Shown here piece after piece: positions 45,031 through 55,189 of a stretch of 64,000 nucleotides of DNA (its first letter is position 1; each line of letters starts with the position of its first letter). Source of the stretch: Lentinus brumalis (taxonomy: Eukaryota; Basidiomycota; Agaricomycetes; Polyporales; Polyporaceae); assembly GCA_001792895.1 (NCBI GenBank), contig MARA01000001.1:62001-126000 (forward strand), given 5' to 3'. A model generated the notes under the pieces. That model had not been told where the DNA came from, ran no database searches, and saw only the letters and a program-made list of their open reading frames with translations. Made by a program: the position numbers and the translations under genes.

Positions 45031-48000
45031 CTAAGCGGAAAGGGAATGATCGTGAAGGAAAGTGTCTAGAGCTTCGAGCTCAGAGACTTCAGAACCGGCG
45101 AGCCAGGTGTCCGCGCCAGGACCGTAGCCGCGCCAGCGAACTAGATATTGCCAACCGCGACCGCGTCGCCGACGGTCAAGGATGCGATCGACGAAGAATT
45201 CTTCTTGGCCGTCGGGGGTGACGATGGGGCCAGGCTCGTCGTGAACGCGTGAGGGGAAGAGTTGGTCGTCGTTCGGGATGAATGGACGGAGGAGGGACGC
45301 GTGGAAGGTGGGGTGGACGTTGGTCGAGGCCGGCAGGTCAAGGGTGTAGTTCGAAGTTGCTGGATTCGATCTGACGACGGTGTGCGGGCCGTCGTAGCGA
45401 ACCATGAACTTTGCTGTGCGTCCGTCTCCTCGTTGACAGAAGTCGCGGCGGCGGTGGAATGTAGACAAGAGCACCTGATCTCCAACGGCATACGGCATCT
45501 CCGGACCTCGGTGAGTGTTTGCGTTCATCGCTTGCTGCGTCTTCGCGAGTAGTAGATTGTCTTGAGCTTCAAGAACGTCATTTTCGATGCGTTGCAGCAG
45601 TGCCCGGGCACGCTCGCCCTCCTCCGCAAAATCTGCGAGGAGCTCGTCAGCGGAACTCTGTACAAGCGGAGGGATTACGCGGGGAGAGGCGCCATGACGC
45701 AGCTGGAAGGGAGTGAAACCCGTGGACGCGTTAGGAGTGTTCATAATCTGGAAACGAATGAGTGGTAATGCGCGCGACCACCCCGTCTGGTTGCGTTCGA
45801 CGTGGTAACGAATCATCTGAATAACTGTACGATTAGTGCGTTCGCTGGAACCATCGGTTTCAGGATGGTAAGATGTCGACATCTTCAAGTCGACACCTGT
45901 GAGCCGGTGAAGAGCCTTCCAGAAGCGGCTGAGGAATAGTTTATCGCGATCCGAGACGATATCGACAGGGAGCCCGTTTTCGCAGTACCAGTGGACGAAG
46001 AAGAGTTCAGCAAACTCTTCGGCGGACATGTCGTAGTGGCAGGGAATCAGGCGGACTTCAGATCCGAGGCGGCAGGTGATAGTGCAAAGACAGTCGTAGC
46101 CGTTGTCGAGAGGTAGCTTGCCAACAAAGTCGATAGAGATGCGCTGGCCTTTCCAGGTCGGTACGGGCAAGGGATGTAGAGGTCCGCGAGGTTTGGTAGT
46201 AGGGGACTTGTTGCGTTGACAGGGTTCGCAACCAGGGACGTAAAGCTTCTCCAGGTCGCGACGCATATGAGGCCAGTAATACGCGTCACGGAGGGATGCG
46301 TAGGACTTTTCCGCACCGAAATGACCCATGGAGTCATGAGCGATGCGATAGAGTGCCTCACGAATCTCCGTGACGCGTGGAACGCAGAGACGGTCGCCGA
46401 CGAAGAGGAGTCCGTCGCGCACTGAGACACCGGCGACTGAAGCGCCGTCGAGGAGGCCAGCACGGAGGGAGGGAATAGGGTCGCTGTTGTCAGTCGTGAG
46501 TGAGCGGAGCAGACGAAGACACCAGCGATCGTCCGTGTAGCCGTCGCGGATACGAGTGAGCCAGGCCGGGTCGGAGGCAATAGTGAGAGTGCCGAGGGCA
46601 GTGACAGGAGCTGAAACGGGCGGTGGTAGGCTTGAAGAAATGAGCGCGCGGTTCGCACGTCGCAGGAGACGAAGAGCGGCGATTGGGTAAGGTGGGCAAG
46701 GTTCCGGGCAAGGGTCAGACGAGGCAGGAGGTGCGAGACGTGAGAGCGCGTCCGCGACGGAGTTATCGGCACCCTTGAGGTAGGTGATGACGAAGTCGTA
46801 TTGGCCAAGGAATTCTTGCCAGCGTGCTTGACGGCGGGAGAGATGTTTTTGGTGATTGAAATTCTCGAGTGTTCGATGATCAGTGAAGACCACGAACGGG
46901 ACCCCGAGGAGATCAACTCGCCATTTTTTGAGTGCGCGTACGATAGCAAGGAGTTCCTTCTCATGTACGGGGTAGTTAAGTTCGGCGCCGGAGAGCTGGG
47001 CGGATTCGAATGCGACAGGGCGTGCGGAGTCCAGAGTGGGGCCATAGGATAGTACAGCTCCAGTACAGTAGTCGCTTGCGTCAGTAGATACAAAGATGCG
47101 ATTGTCGCCTAAGTTCGAGTGGTCGATAGTCGTGAGACATTCGTGAGAGACCACGAGGAGCTTGGTGGCTTCGAATGCGCAGTTGTGTGCGGGTGTCCAT
47201 ACGAAGTCGCGCTCGGCTTCCTTCGAAGTGAGAGGATTCAGCAGGGCGGTGTGGTGCGCGAGACCAGGAAGAAAATTGGAGATGTATCGCACGAGTCCCA
47301 GAAAGGAGCGCACATCTTGTGCAGATTTCGGAGTCGGCCAGGAGACGACCTTATCGACTTTAGAGCCATCGGGAGTGATTCCGTCTCGGGAGATGTGATG
47401 TCCGAGGAAGGTCAGGTCGACGCAGAAGAGGTCGGTCTTCTTCAAGGAGCAGAATAGATTGTTCTTGCGCAGCGCGTTGAGGATCGTTTCGACGTTCTGT
47501 TTGTGTTCCTCGAGAGTCTGCGACCAGATGATAATATCATCTAGGTAGACGTGACAAATGTTACCGATGTACTGGCGCAATGCCGAGTACATGCGACGTT
47601 GATGCGTGCTGGGGGCGTTGCGACAGCCTTGCGGCATCACTGTCCATTCGTATAAACCGAAGGGGGTAGTTATCGCGGTGTACTTGATGTGGTCGGGATG
47701 AACGCGCGTCTGGAAGAATGAATTCGTCATGTCGAGTTTACCCCAGATCTTTCCGCGACCGCAGTCCGAGAGAATCTCTTGTATGCTCGGCAGAGGGTGG
47801 ACGTCGGGGACCATGTTCTCGTTGAGGGCACGGTAGTCGTTGACCCATCTGGGAAGGGCAGTAGGATCAGCTTTCGGGACGAGGAAGCAAGGGGAGGCAT
47901 ATGGGGATGAAGACTCTCGCAGGCGACCGGCCTCGAGATGTTGAGTGAGAAGCGTTTTGAAGGCCTCCCGGTATTTCTTCGGGCAGTCGTATTGACGGCG

Positions 48001-50361
48001 AACGATGGTCATGTTTGCGTCCTTCAGATTGATCTCGTGATAGATATCTGAAGGTAGATGATCAAGGTGCGGGATATCGGACGGGAAACAATCAGAAAAC
48101 TTAGCCTTGAAAGCTGCGTCTTCTGATTGAAGCTTTTCCAAGAAGGCTAGCTCTTCGACGCGTTGTCGAACTGCGGCGATCGCGGGAGGCGGGCCGGGGA
48201 GATCAGGCTCGGCGACGGTTGCGGGGATGTTCAGTTTGATGTCGCGGAGGAGGTCGCGGTGTTGCGCGAGCCGGAGGTGGTCGCGCAGGAGATCTTCTTC
48301 GCGTTTGAAAGCGCGTCGAAGGGAGGCAGAGACGGGTGGGGAGGCAGGTTGTGGGATGGAGGGACGGAGGATGTTCACATTGTCTTCGGTCCACAGCGCG
48401 CGGCGGCTTACGTCGACGAGAAGCTTGTTCTGCGACAGGAATGGAACACCGAGTATGACAGGATAGCATAATGTGGGGACAATAACAGCACAGATCGCTC
48501 GGGAAGAATAAGAGCCATCAGGAGCAGTGACTAAGAACTTACACCACTCCGTTGCCTGCTGCTCCTTCCCCGCGAAAGCGTCCGTGAATGGCCACGGTTT
48601 GTGGAGCGGTCGACGGCGTAGGTTGTGAGCTTGCACGGTCGCTTCGCTGACCAGATTAACTGGAGCGCCCGTGTCAATCAGCCCATCAACAGCGTCGAGG
48701 ACAGACGAAGAAGCGATGTGCATGTTCCAGAGGAGGTGGGGAGCGGTTGGAGGGGATACGTACTCGGAGTACCAGACATCGTCCTCATCCGTTCCGAGGG
48801 CGGCGACAGCGTAAGCCGAAGCGGCGTACACAGCGGCGACAGGAGCCGTCGGCATGTAGGCTAGTTCTCCAGCGTCGTCGTCGTCGTCGCTGTCGATGTT
48901 GGAGAGAGAGGCGTCAGGTCCGGAGATGGCCGCGACCTTGTGCGGCCTCTTCCCTTTCTCGTCGAGTTTCTGCGCGGAGAGAGCATCGGCGAGTGTGAGG
49001 GTCTTGATGCCGCGATCCGGCCAGTCCTTGCAGTCGCGCTGGAGGTGCCCGGCGTAGAACTTGCGACAACGGAAGCAGCCCTTGTGGTCGCGCAAGAGTT
49101 GACGTTCGGCTTCGGTGAGACCGGGGACATGGACGCGGAGTTCCGAGTTGGCAGGGGCGGTGACAGATGAGGCTGGGAGACGAGAGGCGTTGTTCGGGTA
49201 GGCAGGAGGCTGGGAACTGGCGGAGAGCTTGGCGAATTTGGCGTGCATGAGGGAGAGTTCCTGGACCTCGGCAGAGCGTTTGGCGGACCAGATCTTGTCC
49301 TCTTGCACCATCGCGCGTTTCCACTTGTTGTAGTCGGTGATCGCGAGGACGGTGTCCGTGTATGCGTGCACTTGGAGGCGGTCAGAGAGTCGCGCGGTGA
49401 TCTGTTCGCGAAGTGCAGCGTCATTGAAGTGGAGAAGCGTGCCGGCGAGGAGGATATTGCGCATCTCGAAGTCGCGGACGTAGTTAGCGAACGTCACGCC
49501 CGGACGCATGCGGAGCGCAAGCATCTGTGAGCGGATGTTTCGATCCCAGTTGTCCTCGAGGAAGGTGGCGCGGATCTCGTTGAGGAACTCAGTCCATGAC
49601 AGGGCGTTCAGGGCGGTGTTGTTCGTATTGAACCAGGCTTGTACGAGAGGGTCTTGGAAACCTGCGGAGACGAATTCGATGCGCTCGGAGACGGCGACGC
49701 CCTTGTGTGTGAAGTAGCGTTGGCAGGAACTGTCCCACTGGACGAGAACCTCTGGGGTGATCTCGCCAGGCGTGAGGATCGGCGGTTGTTTGAGAACGGG
49801 ATGTAGGACTTGTGCGTGACCGTTGTTCGTTGCCATGGTAGGTATATGCGGGTGATGGAGGTCGGCGAGGACGAAGGAAGAACTTGATGATGAAGAGGAG
49901 TTCTGAGGGGCTTTGCTCGGTATATGCGTGAATGGGGGCGGGAACGAATAGAACAGAGATCGTAGCGGCGGGTGCGGGACGTGGTTTTGCGTGGGTTTAT
50001 GTTGAACTTCGTTCGGCGATGACGAGAGAGAAGGTGGGAGGGAGGGAAAGAGGGGAGGAGAACGTTCGACTGTGGAAGACTCAACGAGTTCTTGATCCTG
50101 GAGGTTGTCGTCTAGAGCGTCCGCGAGATCGGCGGATGTGCGCGACGAGAGCTCCGTAAGGGGACTGAGAGCGGGCTCCGGACTTGCAGATGTCGTGTTG
50201 AGGGTCCGCCGTGTGAGCGAACGGGTGAGGAGAGAGCGGGGAGTAGAGGGCGGTTGACGGGAGAACGACAGGTTGGGCAGCGGGAGACGGGTGAACGGGA
50301 AGAGTCTGGACGGTATGTCCAACTCTGACGGGTTTATAACGGGAGGACGGGTGTTCGCCAA
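45031..50361 (-). CDS. Gag-Pol polyprotein with C-terminal chromodomain (1776 aa)
   Basis: One frame without stops. The gag region (about 180-420) is followed by a zinc knuckle with 'CFRC' and 'GHLQRDC' (~428-444; six residues between the second Cys and the His instead of four). The protease has 'LIDTGAP' at ~560. Reverse transcriptase spans about 780-1010, with 'YLDDIIIW' at ~937. RNase H begins at ~1090 with 'STDAS'. The integrase has an HHCC zinc domain, then 'SIDFVG' and 'VSDRDK', and 'SSERTNR' as the D,D,E residues (~1408, 1468, 1505). The end (~1714-1776) is a chromodomain ('ILDRR...YLVRWRGYGP..DTW'), which in chromoviruses steers integration towards marked chromatin. No frameshift or stop separates gag and pol. 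All key catalytic residues are present. Confidence 0.95.
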   Translation of the reverse strand: MANTRPPVINPSELDIPSRLFPFTRLPLPNLSFSRQPPSTPRSLLTRSLTRRTLNTTSASPEPALSPLTELSSRTSADLADALDDNLQDQELVESSTVERSPPLFPSLPPSLSSSPNEVQHKPTQNHVPHPPLRSLFYSFPPPFTHIPSKAPQNSSSSSSSSFVLADLHHPHIPTMATNNGHAQVLHPVLKQPPILTPGEITPEVLVQWDSSCQRYFTHKGVAVSERIEFVSAGFQDPLVQAWFNTNNTALNALSWTEFLNEIRATFLEDNWDRNIRSQMLALRMRPGVTFANYVRDFEMRNILLAGTLLHFNDAALREQITARLSDRLQVHAYTDTVLAITDYNKWKRAMVQEDKIWSAKRSAEVQELSLMHAKFAKLSASSQPPAYPNNASRLPASSVTAPANSELRVHVPGLTEAERQLLRDHKGCFRCRKFYAGHLQRDCKDWPDRGIKTLTLADALSAQKLDEKGKRPHKVAAISGPDASLSNIDSDDDDDAGELAYMPTAPVAAVYAASAYAVAALGTDEDDVWYSEYVSPPTAPHLLWNMHIASSSVLDAVDGLIDTGAPVNLVSEATVQAHNLRRRPLHKPWPFTDAFAGKEQQATEWCKFLVTAPDGSYSSRAICAVIVPTLCYPVILGVPFLSQNKLLVDVSRRALWTEDNVNILRPSIPQPASPPVSASLRRAFKREEDLLRDHLRLAQHRDLLRDIKLNIPATVAEPDLPGPPPAIAAVRQRVEELAFLEKLQSEDAAFKAKFSDCFPSDIPHLDHLPSDIYHEINLKDANMTIVRRQYDCPKKYREAFKTLLTQHLEAGRLRESSSPYASPCFLVPKADPTALPRWVNDYRALNENMVPDVHPLPSIQEILSDCGRGKIWGKLDMTNSFFQTRVHPDHIKYTAITTPFGLYEWTVMPQGCRNAPSTHQRRMYSALRQYIGNICHVYLDDIIIWSQTLEEHKQNVETILNALRKNNLFCSLKKTDLFCVDLTFLGHHISRDGITPDGSKVDKVVSWPTPKSAQDVRSFLGLVRYISNFLPGLAHHTALLNPLTSKEAERDFVWTPAHNCAFEATKLLVVSHECLTTIDHSNLGDNRIFVSTDASDYCTGAVLSYGPTLDSARPVAFESAQLSGAELNYPVHEKELLAIVRALKKWRVDLLGVPFVVFTDHRTLENFNHQKHLSRRQARWQEFLGQYDFVITYLKGADNSVADALSRLAPPASSDPCPEPCPPYPIAALRLLRRANRALISSSLPPPVSAPVTALGTLTIASDPAWLTRIRDGYTDDRWCLRLLRSLTTDNSDPIPSLRAGLLDGASVAGVSVRDGLLFVGDRLCVPRVTEIREALYRIAHDSMGHFGAEKSYASLRDAYYWPHMRRDLEKLYVPGCEPCQRNKSPTTKPRGPLHPLPVPTWKGQRISIDFVGKLPLDNGYDCLCTITCRLGSEVRLIPCHYDMSAEEFAELFFVHWYCENGLPVDIVSDRDKLFLSRFWKALHRLTGVDLKMSTSYHPETDGSSERTNRTVIQMIRYHVERNQTGWSRALPLIRFQIMNTPNASTGFTPFQLRHGASPRVIPPLVQSSADELLADFAEEGERARALLQRIENDVLEAQDNLLLAKTQQAMNANTHRGPEMPYAVGDQVLLSTFHRRRDFCQRGDGRTAKFMVRYDGPHTVVRSNPATSNYTLDLPASTNVHPTFHASLLRPFIPNDDQLFPSRVHDEPGPIVTPDGQEEFFVDRILDRRRRGRGWQYLVRWRGYGPGADTWLAGSEVSELEALDTFLHDHSLSA

Positions 50362-50451
50362 AGGCGGGGAAGCCGGCGGCGTGTTCTAGATGGATGTTCG
50401 AGAAGTTGTTGTGCTCGCGGTTGATCAGCCTGCACGGTGTTCAAAAAAAAG

Positions 50452-50716
50452 TGTAAGTCGTCCACCGGACGACTCCACTAGAAGATCACGCAAGCGGGAG
50501 AACAGGTACAAGCTGCGATGTCCAAGTAAGAACTAACTAATACATGAGTGAGCACAACGGACGGGGCGTACCTGCGATGTCCAAGTAAGAACTAAGGAAC
50601 ATCGCAGGCGGCGAGAGCGGTATATATAGAGGCGCAGTTCCAGGAAAGGGAATCTACGGTACGAATAAGGCAGGAAGGCAGACGCTCGCGTGGTAACACA
50701 CGGCGCGTGTGTTACA
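50452..50716 (-). repeat. 5' LTR
   Basis: 265 bp, the same as the left LTR at every base I compared. It carries the promoter of the element (TATATATA). The 90 bp between this LTR and the gag start begin with CTTTTTTTTGAACACC (minus strand), with no TGG-starting tRNA primer site in the first 20 nt. Confidence 0.97.
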
Positions 50717-50721
50717 GATAG

Positions 50722-51381
50722 TCAGAAGACGACGAGCAGATGGCTGCTAGAGCGTGCTCACCAATGCTGCCATGATCGCAGCCATACCCGCACCCTGACT
50801 TGACCAACATGAGAAGGATGTGCGATAGTATCAGCAGGTCAGAGTAAAATCCCTCGAGCCCACCTGAATCCAAAGATACCGTCGTACTGGTCCTTCCTCA
50901 AGATGTCTCGGAGATACAGTATCGAATCTTCCAGTCCGACAGTCTCAGTACGGGTTGCGTCGGTCTTCCACCAGCCCCGCGGAGCAAGCGCAGGATCGGA
51001 GTCTGTCGAGGCCTCCGATGCGCCCAGATCGTTGAGTGATGACTCCTCCGACTTGTTGAAAGCCGCCGCAAGGTCTGCCGGCGTCAAGACATGGGGAGCA
51101 TCCACGAAAACTGCGGTGGATTGCATGAGTAAGAGGAGGCATCCTGTCCGTGTTGGAAAGGCATACCGAGCTCGACATCCTTTCCACACGCCTTTCGTAG
51201 TGCTGACATCTACCGCGAATGAGTCAAAGCATTGCTGCACGGACGATGTCGGGACTGACTCTCTTGCTGAATATCAGCGCATTCTGGGCGTACCTGGAGG
51301 AATAGAGTAAGCCGGAGCGACAAATTCCTTATTTGCGACTCGGAGCACGCACCCATGTAGCACAAGCACTTTCTTGGACAT
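50722..51381 (-). CDS. FSH1-family serine hydrolase, 5' half (split by a retrotransposon)
   Basis: Exon 1 (51381-51353) encodes 'MSKKVLVLHG', the standard FSH1 start; the intron is 51352-51294. Exon 2 (51293 to about 51256) gives 'YAQNALIFSKR'. Then come 'LRKACGKDVEL' and, after another intron, 'VFVDAPHVLTPADL', an acidic loop, 'PRGWWKTD', 'YDGIFGF' and, over a further intron, 'SQGAGMAAIMAAL'. The nucleophile Ser is in GFSQG (GxSxG). The last exon ends at a GTGAGC donor at about 50765; the rest of this original 51-bp intron up to CTATC adjoins the element. If the 6-kb intron is spliced, the product is a full-length FSH1; if not, the gene is lost. Confidence 0.85.
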
Positions 51382-52032
51382 GTTTCGTGGGTCACAAAAC
51401 TACGGACGATGAGAGATGGTGGTAATAAAGAGTCAAGCTTCGGAGGTACGTGCCGAACGCCGGTTACCGGGATCTCCGGCGCTTCACAGCCTCTGGACCA
51501 AACCGCCATCACTCGAACTCCGCAGACTCCTCCTGCTCACTTCAACTTCTCCGAGCCTTCAGCACTACCGTGATCAAGCACGAGTCGGCTAGACAACATG
51601 ATAGGAATGCGACACACAAGTCAGGTTACCGCAGGTGCAAGAACCGCCCAATGTTCGACGCCGACATATTGATTTTAAGTAATGTAAGTAATTGGCATCC
51701 GTCTGCGTTGGAGCCTCCGTTGCCCTCCGTCGCCATGATTCAACCGCTCGCTCTGGAGGTGTAGAACAATAGCAAGAGCTACATAAGACACCTCTGCGAG
51801 TCAGTGGACGCAGGAGCTACACAAGGGCGTCTTTTCACTGTTGCGACCTGCGCCAGGCGCTGATTGCCTCCTTCATCCGAGCAGGCTCGGTTATATACTG
51901 CCTGCATGGCCATTTGTTACTAGAGAACCTTCTTATTCAGTTATAAGAGTCTCCGCGCATTCACCCCCACAACTCGAACCCACTCCGGCGTCAGCCAACG
52001 CATCCTCACCCAGACCCTTCGACGCCGCCACA
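51382..52032. other. Intergenic between divergent genes
   Basis: Promoter region of the FSH1 gene (leftward) and the 258-aa gene (rightward). No frame is supported. Confidence 0.5.
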
Positions 52033-53061
52033 ATGGGAAATGACTCGGAATTGCTCTACGCCTGTGCGCTCACGGAGCGTGTTGTACCCATAACTTCGCC
52101 AGACCTTCCTCCGGAAATGGTCATTCAGCTGATCGATGCCGCTCTTCCGTAAGTCTAGCGTCAAGCCTCGCCGCCACCATGCTGACGATAGGCAAAACTC
52201 AAGTCACTTGGACAATGCCCTGGCGACTGCGAAGGTCATGTTGAAAGCTCAGCGCATACTTGCAGTGGCGAGGAAAGAATACAAAGAGAGCAACCGTGTC
52301 GGAATGTCCGCTGCTGGTCGTGAGCTGGACAGTGCAAGTACAGAGACGGTACATCGTCCAGTCTGGGTCACAACAATTGCTCACGCATACTTGTAGACAT
52401 ATGGCGATCAAGGGGCTGCTGCACCCACTTATCTGTCGGGGAACAATACGGAACTAGAAGTTGACCTATGGATGACGGATCCGGTTCAGCATCCAGTAGG
52501 TACCCCGTAACTTGATCGTAGTATCCTCGCTGATGTCCAACGCAGAAGACAAAGACCCGACAGCATGTCCGTAGTGTTACAACCCCACGACAGCCCCCTT
52601 TCACAGCTGCGCGCCACGCCGCCACACCCGGCCGAGACAGCGCAGGTACGAAGGTGGCGGGAAAGGACGGCTCCCAGGTTCGCAAGCAGTTGAGGCCTGC
52701 ACCCCCGGGCTTCATGCGCGGTGTGAGTATTGTAGTGCTTCTCGGATGCCGCTTCACTGACGATGCCGCACAGGTCGTCATATATAACCAGCAGGAGAAC
52801 ATCCCTCGCCATCAGAGCGGACTCGAGAAAATCCAAACACAGTGAGTACTGGTACTTCATCCGAGGTCGCGGCAAACGACTGACAGCGTTCCCGGTCACA
52901 GGCAGGAAAAGGAAAAGGATCATGGGAGATTGTTGCACGCAAGAAGAGCTGTCGCGTTCAAGGTTTCGATTGACTTCGCGGTCGTCATGGTCTCTGTCCG
53001 TGCTCATGTTATCTGGTATTATGAATGGAAGGTCCTAGGCTTTGTGATCACGGTTGTATAG
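52033..53061 (+). CDS. Hypothetical protein with hydrophobic C-terminus (258 aa)
   Basis: Six exons, 52033-52148, 52192-52348, 52397-52495, 52546-52722, 52774-52841 and 52902-53061. All introns are 43-60 nt with clean borders and the phases add up to one frame. The ATG is in a good CACAATGG context. The N-terminus has 'SPDLPPEMVIQLIDAALP', similar in wording to the start of fungal F-box-like proteins but too short to call. A helical Lys-rich part and a basic Gln/Arg-rich middle follow. The end ('FKVSIDFAVVMVSVRAHVIW' and onward) is hydrophobic and could be one or two membrane spans. I do not recognise the family. Confidence 0.65.
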
Positions 53062-53081
53062 TACACTACTTGCTCTACAGG

Positions 53082-53590
53082 CATGGCTAGCACGTCCAAC
53101 CCTGCGTCTCCTCCGCATATCCTGGAAGTTTGTGAGCCCATCATCCGAACACAATGGCGACCCGTCACTGGATATGCCGAAGGCAGTGATCACCCAGCGA
53201 TCAATATCTGTCCGGTGGCACATACAGGGCGCACCTAAAAAGCCTCAAGGCTCACAGCGAACAAAGGATCGCCGCTCGCGCCAGTCCACGACGCCGTGCA
53301 TGCAAAGGGATAATTGTCATCGGTGCCGCCAAAGAACATCCGAGTATACAGAGGTGATTACTGGGAGACGTCGATTTGCCACGTGGATTGCATCCATTGT
53401 GCCACCGAGCGAAAAGAATACCGATCAAAGCACGTCCGTTAGCGGAGCTCGCAACAAACCGTCGCCCTTGCATCATCAACCCCGATGGACAGAAGTCCCC
53501 TCAACGACTACGAAGAACCATCCAGGAGCCCGCCACTCCACAGACGCGCTCTCGCCGACTCTGCGAGTCTAAGCACGAGGACGCACTCCG
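53082..53590 (+). repeat. Diverged duplicated coding module, copy 1
   Basis: Alignable by eye to about 55190-55640. It opens with an ATG frame of 51 codons ('MASTSNPASPPHILEVCEP'), then has 'GIIVIGAAKE', and 'IINPDGQK.P..LRRTIQE' in a frame ending at about 53597. These may be exons of a gene of unknown kind. No splice chain joining them all was found, so it may be decayed. Confidence 0.4.
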
Positions 53591-53593
53591 AAG

Positions 53594-54600
53594 CTAAGCA
53601 ATCAAGAATAGCTTTGTCAGAACGCTACGTGGCCACAGAACAAACACGAAAACATACACTCTGTCCCGCTCGGCCTCGAATGACGCCAAGTCGCCGTAGT
53701 TGCTGGTAGAAAAATGCTCCCCATTGACATCGAAGTTGAGTGTGGCGGGAATTGCTCTCTCGTAATGAAGGAGAAGCTGAGTGGAGGTTTCGAGGACGTC
53801 AATTGCGTCTTGTCCTTCAGGTGTCGCCATTCCCAGTTGGTCCGATTCCCGTTGTAAAATGGTCCGATAGCGATCGCTGCACAATGACAGGTCTTCAGGA
53901 TTGACAGCCATGAGCTCTGTGCCCTCAACTGGCAGCGTATATATCTCCACGATAAATTCGCTACCAACGCAGTGAACGAAGTCGGCAAGGTTGGGGTCTT
54001 GTGCGCATGGAACTGAGAGGGTGTCGGTCGGGCCTTGAGAGTGCTGAGGCTGATCTCTGCACACCGGACGAATCAGGCATCTCCACTTTTCACCCGACTT
54101 CTCTACTGCCTGTGGCGCAAGAATCAGAGGATTGTTTGATGAGTGCTGCGGCAAAGCGTGGCATACATACCACCAGAGAGACGAGATGGAGCCGTTGTGA
54201 TCCGCGGAATTGTAATACGGCGTACTTGTGTAGCACTGGTAGGTTCGGTGATGTGTGGGCCATGGTGCGGGTGGCGTATTAATGCGTTCGGTGATTGGGA
54301 AGAAGGGGCAGCGTCGAGGCGAGTGGGGCCAAGTACGAGGTGGATGAGGTTGTGGATTGGGTTGTTGCCCATGCGCAAGTTCATATACCTCGGATACACG
54401 GGCCACCCTTGAGCACCGCATTTGCTATGGTAATTGCTCTCCCGTTGTCTGACTGGACCTGTCGGAAAAAGATTTGTGGCCACATCTTCAAGAGGGCATC
54501 TGCACGAGGGTGGCCTTGGGGAACAGTGGCGTCGCGAATAATGAAAGAAGCCACCATTCCCCGGTAGAGCAATTGTTGTCATAGGTTTCGTCACGTTCAC
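53594..54600 (-). CDS. Hypothetical multi-exon protein
   Basis: The 3' exon, from an acceptor near 54120 to the stop at 53594, is open for about 175 codons and looks globular: 'FVHCVGSEFIVEIYTLPVEG', 'LCSDRYRTILQRESDQLG' and 'QLLLHYERAIPATLNFDVNG'. A likely upstream exon (54600 to about 54170) ends at a GTATGT donor after 'ITIPRITTAPSRLSG'. The start is not settled. It lies between the two copies of the duplicated module, on the other strand. I recognise no domain. Confidence 0.4.
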
Positions 54601-55189
54601 AGCAGTGATTCGGTTGTGTTGCTCTCACCAAAGCCTGCATGAAGCCTGGTATCCGCCTTGTTGCAAGTGGTTAAATACGCACAAGGAAAATCGAGCCCTG
54701 CCGTATGGATAGCCTACTATAGCAGGTGTCTAAGCGTCGGTATGAGCAAAATTATTCATGAGTTGTCCTATGATACTGGAGAAGTGGAGGTTGCTTGTTG
54801 ACCTCGAGCCTCAAGAGTAAGGGACGTGCGCTGAAGCGCCCAAGTGGACGTCCCTCGCCCAGCTCTCACACGCTCCCGCCAACTCTCCCGCCTCAAACGT
54901 CAACAACCCACTCTTCCGCCTCAAAATTCAGAAATGATCAACGTGAACTTTGCAGTAGCTGAATGCATTGCCACCTTACGACCAAGCGCAGTCTTACGCC
55001 ATAGGCGGGATTCCCAAGCTTAGCGTGGTGCTATACATATACGCTCACGCCTTAGTGAAGCGTCTCGTATCCCCAACTCTTGTAGACACACCAACATCGC
55101 ATTTAAATGGGCGGCCTTGTCGGAGCGTAGTGCAACAGCCTTGTGGCCATGCCCTGGCTAGGACCGACCAGCACAACGTCGCGCCGAGG
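54601..55189. other. Intergenic, no gene recognised
   Basis: No supported open frame. It contains short direct repeats of an A/C-rich phrase near 54870-54930 ('CTCCCGCCAACTCT' and 'CTCCCGCCTCAAA' variants). Confidence 0.4.

Larger units (their letters stand above)
44691..50716 (-). mobile_element. Complete Ty3/gypsy chromovirus, 6026 bp
   Basis: Two identical 265-bp LTRs (44691-44955 and 50452-50716) with TG...CA ends on either side of one uninterrupted gag-pol frame. The 5-bp target duplication GATAG is at 44686-44690 and 50717-50721. The element is coded on the minus strand, so the right LTR is the 5' one. A polypurine tract (GATGGGGAAGAG) touches the 3' LTR. The site is inside a 51-bp intron of the FSH1 gene, six bases before the original CAG acceptor, and in the same orientation as the gene. 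Identical LTRs and an intact frame mean a very recent insertion that may still be active. Confidence 0.97.

Noticed and set aside
46047..47093. 348-codon minus-strand frame inside the gypsy element
   Set aside because: It is an alternative frame of the RNase H and integrase region of the gag-pol gene.
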